A stretch of 37,826 nt of DNA from assembly GCA_017512905.1 (NCBI GenBank), contig JAFWEL010000112.1, forward strand, positions 1 through 37,826, in the 5' to 3' direction. Positions 1 through 8,927 of the stretch are shown piece by piece. This DNA is from Clostridia bacterium. GTDB taxonomy: Bacteria; Bacillota; Clostridia; Christensenellales; Aristaeellaceae. Positions within the stretch are counted from its first letter, which is position 1. Each line of letters begins with the position of its first letter. A program made the position numbers and the translations under genes. The notes under the pieces were generated by a model. That model saw only the letters and a program-made list of their open reading frames with translations. It made no database searches and was not told where the DNA came from.

Positions 1-40
1 CCCCTGGGCCGCCATCGGTTCTCTTGACGATTAGAATGTA

Positions 41-193
41 TGGCGGCGCAGGCGCCGCCGCTACATGGGACTTTGAATTCCGTACATCGTTTTCTCGCGG
101 GAACGTATGTTTTATCCTGGCTGTAACGTTCCGTGCGCGGTTTTTTCCTGTTCCCTGTTCCCTGTTCCCTCGTCTCCCCGATAAATCAGAATT
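41..193. repeat. Intergenic repeat block at left edge
   Basis: A GC-rich inverted repeat (GGCGGCGCAGGCGCCGCC) lies at about 43-60. Three tandem copies of TGTTCCC occupy 149-169. The inverted form of the TTCTGATTTATCG word ends the block at about 178-192. The TGTTCCC-CGTCTCCCCG-ATAAATCAGA arrangement recurs at 8837-8887 and, inverted, at 37653-37715. I see no gene in 1-214. Confidence 0.7.
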
Positions 194-214
194 TACCGAC
201 CCTGCCTCTGCGCC

Positions 215-1069
215 TCACACCGCCTCAGGGCTGAGGGGCACGATTTTCTTCAGCGTGCCGTCGGCCAGCTTGTTCATGCGGTTTTTGAAGCGGCAGAGGA
301 ACGCCTCCGGGTCGGCCTGCTGGTAGCCGGGCTGCTCGAAGGCGGCCCTTTCAAACACGACGGAATAGATATAGGCGTCCTCGATATCGCCCTTGTTGTC
401 GCGGCGCTGGGTGTAGGCCGACAGCAGGATCTTCTCCATGTGAGGCGTGACGCTGAAGAAGTAGCTGGCGCAGAACATGCCCAGGCCGAACACGCAGCGG
501 GCGTACTCCGCCTTCAGCTCCTTCTGGCTCTTGTCAGCCGCCTTCACCTGGCCGGACGCCAGCTGCCGGGCTTTCACCGTGGGCAGGTGCTCGATCTCCG
601 GCAGGTCCATGTCCGCCAGCAGCGTGCCGCCGGTGTATTCATAGTTGACGTTGAAGTCGATGGGCAGGGACAGCTCCGACAGCCACGTCCCGATGGCCCG
701 CTCCACCGCCTCGTCCGAGGGCGGCAGGGCCAGCTCCTGCTCGGACCAGTCCCGGGGCAGGTCGCAGGCCAGCCGGCCGATGTTCACAAAGGCGTCAGTG
801 AGGGCCCCGGCCTCGGCCAGCTCCGCTTCGACGGCGGGGTCTGTACGGTTTGCTGCCGCGGGCCTCTGCGCCCTGCCCGCGCCGTCAAAATCCACCAGCT
901 TCCTCCGGTCATACAGCCCTGTGCCCGGGATGCCGGTGTTCAGGAACACCCCTTCCCGGCCTACATTGGCCGACACGCCCCTGCCGCTGCCCACGGTAAA
1001 GCTGACGCCTGACTTTGACAGGTTCATCCTCAGACCCTTCATTATGTTGATGTTCTTGCGAAAACGCAC
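215..1069 (-). CDS. DUF4236 domain-containing protein
   Basis: This gene encodes 284 residues starting from GTG. A strong ribosome-binding site (GGAGGG) sits about ten bases before the GTG. The first 60 residues match the DUF4236 pattern: an RFRK start, then MNLSKSGVSFTVGS and a GVFLNTGIPGTGLYDR segment. The rest (about 70-284) has no domain I recognise; it looks soluble and contains an alanine/glutamate-rich stretch. The function of DUF4236 is unknown; it is typically an N-terminal module of about 55 residues in proteins of varied architecture. A promoter about 130 bases upstream points into this gene. The family call is firm, the biochemical role is not known. Confidence 0.8.
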   Translation of the reverse strand: MRFRKNINIMKGLRMNLSKSGVSFTVGSGRGVSANVGREGVFLNTGIPGTGLYDRRKLVDFDGAGRAQRPAAANRTDPAVEAELAEAGALTDAFVNIGRLACDLPRDWSEQELALPPSDEAVERAIGTWLSELSLPIDFNVNYEYTGGTLLADMDLPEIEHLPTVKARQLASGQVKAADKSQKELKAEYARCVFGLGMFCASYFFSVTPHMEKILLSAYTQRRDNKGDIEDAYIYSVVFERAAFEQPGYQQADPEAFLCRFKNRMNKLADGTLKKIVPLSPEAV

Positions 1070-1073
1070 GGCT

Positions 1074-1157
1074 TCATCCCTCCTTCATTTGCTTGGCCGC
1101 CACGAACGCGTCTGTTCCCGGCATGTCGTAGACGTGACCCACATCCGACGTAGGCAC
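1074..1157 (-). CDS. Possible 27-codon leader ORF before the DUF4236 gene
   Basis: In the long untranslated region between the promoter at 1201-1229 and the DUF4236 gene, a GTG preceded by AAGGGG opens 27 codons that end in TGA within the ribosome-binding region of the DUF4236 gene. The stop lies four bases before that gene's GTG, so translational coupling is conceivable. The predicted peptide (with YDMPGTDAFVAAKQMKEG at its end) has ordinary composition. It may equally be the remnant of a lost gene. There is no family match I know of. Confidence 0.25.
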   Translation of the reverse strand: MPTSDVGHVYDMPGTDAFVAAKQMKEG

Positions 1158-1200
1158 AGCACCCCTTCATATCCTTCAACCAACACCCTGCATTGGACTT

Positions 1201-1229
1201 ATTATATAACAAGCCGGCAATATGCGCAA
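1201..1229 (-). promoter_or_regulatory. Sigma-A-type promoter for the DUF4236 gene
   Basis: On the minus strand, TTGCGC (1229-1224) and TATAAT (1206-1201) are separated by 17 bases. It reads toward the DUF4236 gene and leaves an untranslated leader of about 125 bases. Confidence 0.6.
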
Positions 1230-1418
1230 TACAAAACGGGATAGTCCAGGGCGACATCATTTATTTATCTCAGGCGGGAAATTTGCAAGCTGCGGCTGCA
1301 TGAAATTATCCTCGTCATGTAACCGCCCAATCATGCGGTATTTCCTTAAGGACCTGGAGGTCGCGACTGCGACCGTCTTCCCCACAGATCAGAATTCGCC
1401 AAAATCCCCATCCGCCTG

Positions 1419-1447
1419 TTTACAACCCCTTAATGTTTTGCTATAAT
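1419..1447 (+). promoter_or_regulatory. Sigma-A-type promoter for the zinc-ribbon gene
   Basis: TTTACA (1419-1424), a 17-base spacer and a perfect TATAAT (1442-1447) lie 55 bases before the ATG at 1502. The rest of 1230-1418 holds no gene; it contains a short palindrome GGTCGCGACTGCGACC near 1361-1376. Confidence 0.7.
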
Positions 1448-1501
1448 AGGTTCATCAAGGCATTGAGGGGTTTTCAGCGCCAAAAGACAGGAGGGGAGCC
1501 C

Positions 1502-2398
1502 ATGGGTTTTTTCAACAAGAAGATTTGTGATATCTGCGGCGGCGAAATCGGGCTGCTGGGCAACAAGAAGCTGGCGGACGGCAACCTGTGCAAGGACTGT
1601 GCGCGGAAGCTGTCGCCGTGGATGACGGACCGGCGGGAATCCACCGTGGAGGAGATCCGGCAGCATCTGATGTACCGGGCCCAGAACCTGCGGGCGGTAG
1701 CCGGGGTGCATCCCACGGCGGTGGTCGGCGGGAGCACAAAGGTTTACATCGACGAGGCCGGGAAGCGGTTTTTCGTCACCCACCACACCAACTGGCGGGA
1801 GGCGAACCCGGACGTGGTGGCGTTCTCCCAGGTGATGGACGTGAAGACCGAGGTGACGGAGCACCGCACCGAGGAATACCACCGGGACCCCCAGGGCCGG
1901 CAGGTGTCGTTCAATCCGCCCCGGTACCGCATGAGCTACGAATTCGACACGACGATTCTGGTGGATTCGCCCTGGTTCAACCGGATCCGCTTTGAGTTGA
2001 CGGACAACCGCCCCGAGCGAATCGGCAGCGACGAATACCGCTATTACGAGCAGCAGGCCGACGCCCTGCGGGCTGTGCTGATGAACCGGGGCACGCCCCA
2101 GCCCGCCAAGCCGGCGGCGAACCTGGCCGACGCCCTCGCCAGGGCCATCAACCAGGTGGCCGGGGCTGCCATGGGCACCGCCGCCACCGCGGTGAAGACC
2201 GCCGCCGAGGGCCAGTGGACCTGTGCCTGCGGCACGTTGAACGCCGGCAACTTCTGCACCAACTGCGGCGCGAAGCGGCCGGAAAGACAGAAGGTGTTCC
2301 GCTGCGACAAGTGCGGCTGGACCCCCGAGGACCCAACCAAGCCGCCAAAGTTCTGCCCGAACTGCGGCGACCCGTTCAATGAAGAAGACGGGATTTAA
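1502..2398 (+). CDS. DUF4428-like zinc-ribbon protein with C-terminal zinc ribbons
   Basis: The product is 298 residues. The ATG at 1502 is chosen because AGGAGGGG lies just before it; the open frame upstream has no such site. Residues 1-50 form a small zinc-binding module (CDICGGEIG then CKDCARKL) of the DUF4428 type. The middle (about 70-200) is an alpha/beta region resembling stretches found in bacterial DUF4428 proteins. The C-terminus has two further ribbons, [16 protein letters not shown] and a CDKCGW...FCPNCG pair, so eight cysteines could hold two zinc ions there. No membrane segments. Function is unknown; such ribbons usually mediate protein or nucleic-acid contacts. It has its own promoter and is followed by a hairpin at 2450-2486. 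Confidence 0.75.
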   Translation: MGFFNKKICDICGGEIGLLGNKKLADGNLCKDCARKLSPWMTDRRESTVEEIRQHLMYRAQNLRAVAGVHPTAVVGGSTKVYIDEAGKRFFVTHHTNWREANPDVVAFSQVMDVKTEVTEHRTEEYHRDPQGRQVSFNPPRYRMSYEFDTTILVDSPWFNRIRFELTDNRPERIGSDEYRYYEQQADALRAVLMNRGTPQPAKPAANLADALARAINQVAGAAMGTAATAVKTAAEGQWTCACGTLNAGNFCTNCGAKRPERQKVFRCDKCGWTPEDPTKPPKFCPNCGDPFNEEDGI

Positions 2399-2449
2399 TG
2401 AGGAATGAGGAATGAGACGGCCTCTTCCGATGTTCCGGAACACTCAACT

Positions 2450-2486
2450 GCCGGTTGAGCGCCTGTTTTTGGCGGTTTCAACCGGC
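2450..2486 (+). terminator. Hairpin after the zinc-ribbon gene
   Basis: GCCGGTTGA (2450-2458) and TCAACCGGC (2478-2486) form a nine-pair stem, with GCGCC/GGCG able to extend pairing inside and a T-rich loop. No T tract follows, so it could be a weak terminator or an operator for the HTH gene downstream. Confidence 0.4.
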
Positions 2487-2544
2487 GGTATGTTGTGTCG
2501 GGGCTTGAAAACGGCTATGCTGGTTCCCGAAAGGAGGCATCCCG

Positions 2545-3159
2545 ATGGATCAGGTCAAAATCGGAAGGTTCGTGGCCGAGTGCCGAAAGGGCAAGGGGCT
2601 GACCCAGGCGAAGCTGGCGGAGGCGCTGAGCGTCACCGACCGGGCCGTTTCCAAGTGGGAGACGGGCAAGTCGATGCCGGACGCTTCGCTGATGCTGCCG
2701 CTTTGCGAGATCCTGGGCATATCGGTCAACGAGCTGCTGTCGGGAGAACGCATTGAGATGGAAAATTACAGCAAGATCGCCGAGGAGAACCTGGTGGCAT
2801 TGAAGCGCCAGCAGGAGGAACATGTAAAGCTGCTGCTGACGCTGGAATACGTGATCGGCTTCAGCTGCTCGATCAGCTTTATAGTGCTGATATTCGTGGC
2901 CTCGTACCTGGTGAAGCAGCCGCTGTGGCAGGGCTTGCTGATCGCCTTCGCCATCGCCGAATTCGCGGTGGGCATGCACTTCGGCATGAAGCTGGAGAGG
3001 GAGGCCGGCTACTACGAGTGCCCCCACTGCGGCCACAGGTACGTGCCCGAGAGCATGCCCTTCTGGTTCGCCATGCACATGGGCAGGACGAGGTACATGA
3101 AGTGCCCGGAGTGCGGGAAGCGGGGATGGCAGAGGAAGGTGCTGATGAGGGAGGAGTAA
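2545..3159 (+). CDS. XRE-family HTH protein with two membrane helices and a zinc ribbon
   Basis: The product is 204 residues; AAAGGAGG precedes the ATG. Residues 5-63 are an XRE/Cro-type helix-turn-helix (LTQAKLAEALSVTDRAVSKWE is the recognition region, followed by LGISVNELL). A short charged helix (70-98) leads to two hydrophobic segments at about 101-122 and 126-146. The C-terminus carries a CPHC...CPEC zinc ribbon (159-190). The XRE-plus-membrane-helix layout is common in Clostridia and suggests a membrane-tethered regulator; the zinc ribbon after the helices is an additional module. Target genes are unknown. A palindromic repeat begins one base after the stop codon. Confidence 0.75.
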   Translation: MDQVKIGRFVAECRKGKGLTQAKLAEALSVTDRAVSKWETGKSMPDASLMLPLCEILGISVNELLSGERIEMENYSKIAEENLVALKRQQEEHVKLLLTLEYVIGFSCSISFIVLIFVASYLVKQPLWQGLLIAFAIAEFAVGMHFGMKLEREAGYYECPHCGHRYVPESMPFWFAMHMGRTRYMKCPECGKRGWQRKVLMREE

Positions 3160-3160
3160 C

Positions 3161-3409
3161 TTCTGATTTATCGGGGTGATGAGCGACTCCCAAAAGCCTT
3201 CCCCCGTTGGGGAAGGTGGCCCGCGAAGCGGGTCGGATGAGGTCCTCCTTACGTTGCTAATCACGCCAATGCCCCAATAGACGTTGTTCGAGCGACGAGG
3301 ACCTCATCCGTCTTTCGGCAAAAACGCAAGCGTTTTCACCGAAATCCACCTTCCCCAGAGGGGAAGGCTACTTTTGGAACCGTCGTCATCAGCTCGGCAA
3401 ATCAGAATT
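3161..3409. repeat. MITE-like palindromic repeat, copy A
   Basis: The segment starts with TTCTGATTTATCGGGG and ends with its near inverse (CTCGGCAAATCAGAATT). Inside are further inverted pairs: CCTTCCCC/GGGGAAGG and CGGATGAGGTCCTC/GAGGACCTCATCCG, so the whole unit can fold as one long interrupted hairpin. It is near-identical along its length to 6702-6953 in the same orientation. It encodes no protein. Confidence 0.8.
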
Positions 3410-3420
3410 ATCCTTATCAA

Positions 3421-3450
3421 CAGAAAAGACCGCTTTCGCGGTCTTTTCTG
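3421..3450 (-). terminator. Terminator of the hisS-aspS-cysS operon
   Basis: CAGAAAAGACCGC and GCGGTCTTTTCTG flank a four-base loop (TTTC on the plus strand), a perfect 13-pair stem beginning ten bases after the cysS stop codon on the minus strand. Confidence 0.75.
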
Positions 3451-3460
3451 TTGTAACGGC

Positions 3461-4879
3461 CTATGCCTTCTTCACCTTCGGCCCCTTCGGGGTGTCCTCG
3501 ATGACGTAGCCCCTGGCCAGCACCTCGTCGCGGATGCGGTCGGCCTCGGCGAAATCCTTCGCCTTCTTGGCGTCGGCGCGGGCCTGCACCAGCGCCTTGA
3601 TCTCCTCGGGCACGGTGTCGGCCTCCTTCATCAGCAGGCCCAGCACGTCGCTGGCCATCACGTTCAGCATGGCAAGGCCCTCTTCAATGGCGGCTTTGCA
3701 GGGCTGCTTGGCGTCGGCGAGGGACGTGTTCATGTCCCGCACGTACTCGAACAGCACGCCCATGGCCTCGGAGGTGTTCAGGTCGTCGCACATGGCGTCG
3801 TCGAACTGGTCCATGAAAGCCTTGCCCCGCTGGATGAATGCCTTCTCGTCGTCGTTCAGCTCACGCTCGGGGGCGTGGTCCAGGGCGAACAGGGCGTTGT
3901 TGCGGGCGGTGTAAAGCCGCTCCAGGCCGGCCTTCGCCTGCTCCATCAGGTCCCGGGAGAAGTTGATGGGGCTGCGGTACTGGGCGGAGAGCATGAACAT
4001 GCGCACCACCTCGGGGTCAAATTCCTTTGAGATGTCCCGCACGGTGAAGAAGTTGCCGGCGGACTTGGACATCTTTTTATTGTCAACGTTGATGTGGCCG
4101 TTGTGCATCCAGTAGCGGGCAAAGGGCTTGCCCGTCGCGCCCTCGGACTGGGCGATCTCGTTCTCGTGGTGGGGGAAGATCAGGTCCACGCCGCCGCAGT
4201 GGATGTCGAAGGTCTCCCCCAGGTACTTCATGCTCATGGCGGAGCACTCGATGTGCCAGCCGGGACGGCCCTCGCCCCAGGGGCTCTTCCAGAAGGGCTC
4301 GCCAGGCTTCTTCGCCTTCCACAGGGCGAAGTCCATCGGGTGGCGCTTCACGTCCCCCACCTCGACCCGTGCGCCGGATTCCAGGTCGTCCAGGTCCTGG
4401 CCGATGAGCCGGCCGTAGTTGCTGCGCCAGGCCTGGGTATCGAAGTACACGTCGCCGTTGTCGGCCCGGTAGGCCAGGCCCTTGGACTCCAGCTTCTTGA
4501 TCAGGCCGATGATCTCGCCGATGTGCTTGGTGGCCCGGGGATGCACGTCCGCCTTCCTCACGCCGATGGCCTCGGCGTCCTTGAAATACTCTTCGATGTA
4601 CTTCTCGGCGATGGCCTCGACGGTGGTGCCCTCCTCGTTGGCCCGCTTGATCATCTTGTCGTCGATGTCGGTGAAGTTCTGCACGAAGGTCACCTCATAG
4701 CCCAGGTGCTCCATGAAGCGGCGCAGGGTGTCGAAGATGATGAATGGGCGGGCGTTGCCGATGTGGAAGTAGTTGTACACCGTCGGCCCGCAGGCGTAGA
4801 TGCCCACCTTGCCCTCGCGGACGGGGACGAAGGGCTCCTTCTTGCGGGAGAGGGTGTTGTAGATCATCATCTGCTTCAT
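3461..4879 (-). CDS. cysS: Cysteine--tRNA ligase
   Basis: The product is 472 residues, the usual length for bacterial CysRS. It attaches cysteine to tRNA-Cys in the cytoplasm. The class I signature HIGN is at 39-42 and KMSKS is at about 270. The zinc-binding site that selects cysteine is visible: Cys30 (ACGPTVYNY), the cysteine in WHIECSAMS, and the histidine and glutamate of [12 protein letters not shown]. The C-terminal helical and anticodon-binding region is complete. The ATG lies three bases after the aspS stop, and its ribosome-binding site (GAGGAGG) is embedded in the last aspS codons, so translation is probably coupled. It is the last gene of the operon, before the terminator at 3421-3450. 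Confidence 0.97.
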   Translation of the reverse strand: MKQMMIYNTLSRKKEPFVPVREGKVGIYACGPTVYNYFHIGNARPFIIFDTLRRFMEHLGYEVTFVQNFTDIDDKMIKRANEEGTTVEAIAEKYIEEYFKDAEAIGVRKADVHPRATKHIGEIIGLIKKLESKGLAYRADNGDVYFDTQAWRSNYGRLIGQDLDDLESGARVEVGDVKRHPMDFALWKAKKPGEPFWKSPWGEGRPGWHIECSAMSMKYLGETFDIHCGGVDLIFPHHENEIAQSEGATGKPFARYWMHNGHINVDNKKMSKSAGNFFTVRDISKEFDPEVVRMFMLSAQYRSPINFSRDLMEQAKAGLERLYTARNNALFALDHAPERELNDDEKAFIQRGKAFMDQFDDAMCDDLNTSEAMGVLFEYVRDMNTSLADAKQPCKAAIEEGLAMLNVMASDVLGLLMKEADTVPEEIKALVQARADAKKAKDFAEADRIRDEVLARGYVIEDTPKGPKVKKA

Positions 4880-4882
4880 GGA

Positions 4883-6667
4883 TCATTCCTCCTCTGGCAG
4901 GTCCACCTTGATCTTCAAAGTCTCCAGCTGGTCGGGACGCACGTCGGCGGGCGTGTCCATCATCAGGCAGTTGGCGCTGTTGGCCTTGGGGAAGGCGATG
5001 ACATCCCGCAGGCTGTCGCTGTCCGTCAGCAGCATGACCAGCCGGTCGATGCCGAAGGCCAGGCCGCCGTGGGGCGGCGCGCCGTACTTGAAGGCGTCCA
5101 GCAGGAAGCCGAAGCGGTGATGGGCCTCCTCATGGGAAAGGCCGATCATGTCGAACATCTGGGCCTGCATGTCGCTGCGGTGGATGCGGATGGAGCCGCT
5201 GGCCAGCTCGATGCCGTTCATGACCAGGTCGTAGGCCCGGGAGCGCACCTTCTCCTTATCGGTGTCGAGGTAGACGTTGTCCTCGGCATACCAGCTGGTG
5301 AAGGGATGGTGGGCGGCGACCCAGCGCCCCTCCTCCTCGGAATACTCGAACAGCGGGAACTCGGTGACCCAGAACAGGTTGTATTTATTGTGGTCGATCA
5401 TGTCGTTGCGGCGGGCGATCTCGCAGCGCAGCGCGCCCAGCGCCTGCCAGACCACGGCCTTCTTGTCCGCGCCGAAGAAGATGATGTCCCCCGGCTCGGC
5501 CTTCATGGCCTGGCGGACCTTCTCCACCAGCTCGGGCGTCATGAACTTGTTGAAGCTGCTCTTCACATTGCCGTCGGCGGTGAAGGTCATGGTGGGCAGG
5601 CCCTTGGCCCGGTAGGTCTTGACGAACTCGGCGTAGCCGTCGATCTGCTTGCGGGTCATGGATGCCAGGCCCTTGGCGTTGATGGCCTCCACGCGGCCGC
5701 CGTTTTCAATGGCCTGATCGAACACCGCGAAGCCGGTATTGCCCAGCACATCGGTCAGGTTCACCAGCTCCATGCCGAAGCGGGTGTCGGGCTTATCGCT
5801 GCCGAAGCGCTCCATGGCCTCCACCCAGGGCATGCGGGGCAGGGGCAGGCTCAACTCAATGCCCTTGACCTCCTTGAAGATTCGGGCGAACACGCGCTCG
5901 ACGTTGGCGTAGATGTCCTCCTCGTCGATGAAGCTCATCTCGATGTCGCACTGGGTGAACTCGGGCTGGCGATCGGCGCGGTTGTCCTCGTCGCGGAAGC
6001 AGCGGGCGATCTGGTAGTACTTGTCAAACCCGGCGAGCATCAGCAGCTGCTTGTAGATCTGGGGGCTCTGGGGCAGGGCGTAGAAGGTGCCGGGCTTCAG
6101 GCGGCTGGGCACCAGGAAGTCCCGGGCCCCCTCGGGGGTGGACTTCGAGAGGATGGGGGTCTCCACCTCGGTGAAGCCCGCCTCGTCCAGGGCATAGCGG
6201 ATGCAGTTGACCACCTTGCTGCGCAGGCGCAGCTTCTCCTGCATCGACGGGCGGCGCAGGTCCAGGTAGCGGTACTTCAGGCGCACCAGCTCGTTCTCGT
6301 CGGCCTTGTCGTCGATGTAGATGGGGGGCGTCTCCGACTTGTTCAGCAGCGCAGCCTCCTTCACGAAGACCTCGATGGCGCCTGTGGCCAGGTCCCTGTT
6401 GACCGCGCCCTCGTCGCGCCTGCGGACCTCGCCCACGGCGGTGACGACGTACTCGCCCCTCAGGGAACGGCCCAGGTCGAACACCTCCTGGCCGCACACG
6501 TCGGCGTCAAACACCAGCTGCACCAGGCCCTCCCGGTCCCGCAGCCACACGAAGATCACGCCGCCCAGGTCCCGGGTGCGCTGCACCCAGCCGGAAAGGT
6601 GGACGACCTCGCCCACGTTCGCCTCGGTCAACAGACCGCAGTAATGATCCCGCTTGTGAGAAAGCAT
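4883..6667 (-). CDS. aspS: Aspartate--tRNA ligase (bacterial type)
   Basis: The product is 594 residues, typical of the long bacterial AspRS. The ATG at 6667 follows AGGAGG by eight bases; an in-frame extension upstream runs into the repeat and is not real. Domain order: N-terminal OB-fold anticodon-binding domain (about 15-105, with [11 protein letters not shown]), class II catalytic core with motif 2 ([16 protein letters not shown]), the bacterial GAD insertion (about 280-420), and motif 3 ([11 protein letters not shown]) near the C-terminus. It charges tRNA-Asp; whether it also charges tRNA-Asn cannot be told from sequence by eye. About 295 bases separate it from hisS, most of that being the palindromic repeat at 6702-6953. 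Confidence 0.97.
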   Translation of the reverse strand: MLSHKRDHYCGLLTEANVGEVVHLSGWVQRTRDLGGVIFVWLRDREGLVQLVFDADVCGQEVFDLGRSLRGEYVVTAVGEVRRRDEGAVNRDLATGAIEVFVKEAALLNKSETPPIYIDDKADENELVRLKYRYLDLRRPSMQEKLRLRSKVVNCIRYALDEAGFTEVETPILSKSTPEGARDFLVPSRLKPGTFYALPQSPQIYKQLLMLAGFDKYYQIARCFRDEDNRADRQPEFTQCDIEMSFIDEEDIYANVERVFARIFKEVKGIELSLPLPRMPWVEAMERFGSDKPDTRFGMELVNLTDVLGNTGFAVFDQAIENGGRVEAINAKGLASMTRKQIDGYAEFVKTYRAKGLPTMTFTADGNVKSSFNKFMTPELVEKVRQAMKAEPGDIIFFGADKKAVVWQALGALRCEIARRNDMIDHNKYNLFWVTEFPLFEYSEEEGRWVAAHHPFTSWYAEDNVYLDTDKEKVRSRAYDLVMNGIELASGSIRIHRSDMQAQMFDMIGLSHEEAHHRFGFLLDAFKYGAPPHGGLAFGIDRLVMLLTDSDSLRDVIAFPKANSANCLMMDTPADVRPDQLETLKIKVDLPEEE

Positions 6668-6701
6668 ATGTAAAACCTCCTGTTGTGATTTCCGGTTGAT
6701 G

Positions 6702-6953
6702 AATTCTGATTTATCGAGCTGATGAGTGGCTTCCAAAAGCCTTCCCCCGTTGGGGAAGGTGGCCCGCGAAGCGGGTCGGATGAGGTCCTCCCCTCACGTT
6801 GCTATTCGCACCAATGTCCCAATAGACGTTGTTCGAGCGACGAGGACCTCATCCGTCTTTCGGCAAAAACGCAAGCGTTTTCACCGAAATCCACCTTCCC
6901 CAGAGGGGAAGGCTACTTTGGAACCGTCGCCACCAGCTCGATAAATCAGAATT
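6702..6953. repeat. MITE-like palindromic repeat, copy B, inside the hisS-aspS interval
   Basis: This unit starts AATTCTGATTTATCGAGCTG and ends with the inverse CAGCTCGATAAATCAGAATT, a 20-bp perfect terminal inverted repeat that continues imperfectly inward for about 45 bp. Internal inverted pairs match those of copy A at 3161-3409. The two copies are direct repeats flanking aspS-cysS. It ends nine bases before the hisS stop codon. Confidence 0.85.
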
Positions 6954-6961
6954 TGTTGCAT

Positions 6962-8212
6962 TCATCCCAGCATCCCGACGATCTCATCCCTCGCCACTTC
7001 CGTCTCGCTGCTCTCGACCATGTCCCTCAGCTTGACGACGCCCTTTTCCAGCTCGTCGCCGGCGATGACGATCACCTTATTGACGTTCAGCTTGTTCGCG
7101 TACTTGAACTGGGCCTTCATGCTGCGGGCGGCGTGGTCCAGGTCGGCCCTGACGCCCTTTTCGCGCAGCTCGTTGACCAGCTTCATGCCCTCCATGCGGG
7201 CGTCGTCGCCGAGGGTGACCACCAGCGCGTCCAGCGGGGCGGGGGCGGCGGGGGCGCTGCCGCGCATGTCCTGCACCATGATCATTCGTTCGATGCCCAT
7301 GCCCCAGCCAATTCCTGGGGTAGCAGGGCCGCCCAGCTCCTCCACCAGGCCGTCGTAGCGACCGCCGCCGCATACGGTCAGCTCGCCGCCGTCGGGGGTG
7401 TCGGTGATGATCTCGAACACGGTCTTGGTATAGTAATCCAGCCCGCGCACGATGCGGGGGTCGATGGCGTATTCAAGGCCCAGGGCTTCAAGGTAGGCCT
7501 TCAGCCTGCTGAAGTGGGTCGCGCACTCCTCGCACAGGTTGTCCAGCATGGCGGGAGCATCGGTGAGCTTGCCCGCGTCCTCCTTGCAGTCCAGTATGCG
7601 CATGGGGTTGCGGTCAAAGCGCTCCCGACAGGTGGCGCACAGCGTGGGCAGCTTGGGCCTGAGGTAGTCCTTCAGCTTCTCCAGGTACGCCGCCCGGCAC
7701 TTGGGGCAGCCGATAGAGTTGATGTTCAGCTTCAGGCCGTCGATGTTGTTGGCATGGAGGATGTCCATGGCCAGCTTGATGATCTCGGCGTCCACGCTGG
7801 CGTCCTTCGCGCCGAACACCTCCACGCCGTTCTGGTGGAACTGGCGCAGGCGGCCCGACTGGGGCTTTTCGTAGCGAAAGCAGGGGCAGGCCGAGTAATA
7901 CAGCTTCACCGGCAACGTATCGGCGTACATGTGGCTCTCGATGAACGCCCGCACCGCGCCGGCGGTGCCCTCGGGCTTCAGCGTGATGGAGCGGTTGCCC
8001 TTGTCCTCGAAGGTATACATCTCCTTCTGTACCACGTCGGTGGTGTCACCCACGCCGCGCTGGAACAGCTCGGTGTGCTCGAACATGGGCGTGCGAATCT
8101 CCCGGTAGCCGGCCAGCGCGCAGTTCTCCCGCATCGTATAGGCGATGTACTGCCAGCGGTGAGCGTCTTTGGGCAGCATGTCCTGGGTGCCCTTGGGGGC
8201 CTGGGTCAGCAT
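6962..8212 (-). CDS. hisS: Histidine--tRNA ligase
   Basis: The product is 416 residues. The ATG at 8212 is chosen because the protein then begins LTQAPKGTQDMLP, the usual HisRS start, with AAGGGAGA upstream; the longer frame reads back into the T-box leader. Class II motifs are visible: RTPMFEHTELF, motif 2 (FRYEKPQSGRLRQFHQ), the histidine-specific RGLDYYTKTVFE, and motif 3 (GWGMGIER). The C-terminal anticodon-binding domain follows. It charges tRNA-His. It is the first gene of the operon with aspS and cysS and is preceded by a T-box leader and a strong promoter. Confidence 0.97.
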   Translation of the reverse strand: MLTQAPKGTQDMLPKDAHRWQYIAYTMRENCALAGYREIRTPMFEHTELFQRGVGDTTDVVQKEMYTFEDKGNRSITLKPEGTAGAVRAFIESHMYADTLPVKLYYSACPCFRYEKPQSGRLRQFHQNGVEVFGAKDASVDAEIIKLAMDILHANNIDGLKLNINSIGCPKCRAAYLEKLKDYLRPKLPTLCATCRERFDRNPMRILDCKEDAGKLTDAPAMLDNLCEECATHFSRLKAYLEALGLEYAIDPRIVRGLDYYTKTVFEIITDTPDGGELTVCGGGRYDGLVEELGGPATPGIGWGMGIERMIMVQDMRGSAPAAPAPLDALVVTLGDDARMEGMKLVNELREKGVRADLDHAARSMKAQFKYANKLNVNKVIVIAGDELEKGVVKLRDMVESSETEVARDEIVGMLG

Positions 8213-8286
8213 GGCTTGATATCTCCCTTCAGTCAATATTGTATGAGGAACGAAAGGATGTCCTGTTCCTCCGGGGTGGCGGATAT

Positions 8287-8513
8287 AAAAAACGCCTCCG
8301 TCCCATGTGTAGGGGCGAAGGATTCGCGGTGCCACCCTGCTTGAAGCCGAGGCTTCGTCTCATTTTCCGTTAACGCCGGAATACGCCGCGCAGACGGCTG
8401 CTCGGGGAGTGTCGTTCGCCGCGCGTGGCATGGGGCGCTTCCAGCCGTGACGCCCTTCTCTGCAATGCCGAAGCCCGGTTACTGTTCCCGTCGTCGCAGA
8501 TTGAATATCCAAT
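8287..8513 (-). promoter_or_regulatory. T-box riboswitch leader of hisS-aspS-cysS
   Basis: On the minus strand the conserved T-box sequence AGGGTGGCACCGCG is at 8338-8325. It is followed by a GC-rich hairpin (CGCCCC...GGACGGAGGCG) and six T residues (8292-8287), the intrinsic terminator. Upstream, stem I can be drawn: GACGG pairs with CCGTC, an AGTA strand faces a GAACGACAC strand, an AGAGA bulge follows, and GGGCG pairs with CGCCC around the apical loop. The specifier loop holds GACAC (8413-8409), which contains GAC (Asp) and CAC (His) overlapping. The leader should allow read-through when the matching tRNA is uncharged. Confidence 0.9.
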
Positions 8514-8519
8514 GAAGTC

Positions 8520-8548
8520 AGTATAGGCGACGGAACGGGAAAAGTCAA
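8520..8548 (-). promoter_or_regulatory. Promoter of the hisS operon
   Basis: TTGACT (8548-8543), a 17-base spacer and TATACT (8525-8520) lie immediately upstream of the T-box leader. Confidence 0.8.
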
Positions 8549-8569
8549 GATAAATGTTGGTTTAGTAAA

Positions 8570-8888
8570 ATTCTGATTTATCGCGGGCTTGCGCCCGTTT
8601 GAAGGGGGACAGGTCCCCCTTCAATACATCCTCCTCAGATTTGCCTGAAATCCTACGGATTTCCGGGCGGCAAATCTGCAAGGAAGCGATTTTTACTCTG
8701 GTCGACAGGCTCCCTGCCGCAAAAATCGCCCCGCCCGCGGCGTACATGCCGCCGCGTACGATTGAAGATCGGGGGCGCTGCCGCCCCCCGATACTCCCCG
8801 GTAAGTTAGTGTTTGGGTTGCGGCAGCCGCTATTCCTGTTCCCTGTTTCCTGTTCCCTGTTCCCTTGTCATCCCGACAAATCAGAATC
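8570..8888. repeat. Composite intergenic repeat bounded by TTCTGATTTATCG-type ends
   Basis: It starts AATTCTGATTTATCGCGGG and ends CCCGACAAATCAGAATC, the inverse word. Between them are palindromes: TTGAAGGGGGAC/GTCCCCCTTCAA (8599-8624), CAGATTTGCC/GGCAAATCTG (8636-8678), a GGGGGCGCTGCCGCCCCC stretch near 8771, and four copies of TGTTCCC or TGTTTCC (8837-8864). The ends match the MITE-like copies but the core is different. No credible gene lies inside. Confidence 0.7.
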
Positions 8889-8927
8889 TGCCGTGACGTT
8901 AAATATCTGCAATTTGCACTTCTGCCC

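Noticed and set aside
1042-1260. 72-codon open frame on the minus strand before the DUF4236 gene
   Set aside because: It spans the promoter of that gene and has no ribosome-binding site; a shorter frame in another register is more plausible.
4094-6673. 859-codon open frame on the plus strand
   Set aside because: It lies antisense to cysS and aspS and arises from GC-rich codon use; its translation is low-complexity (V/L/G/H-rich) and has no ribosome-binding site.
6722-8344. 540-codon open frame antisense to hisS
   Set aside because: Shadow of hisS; it also runs through the repeat and T-box leader.
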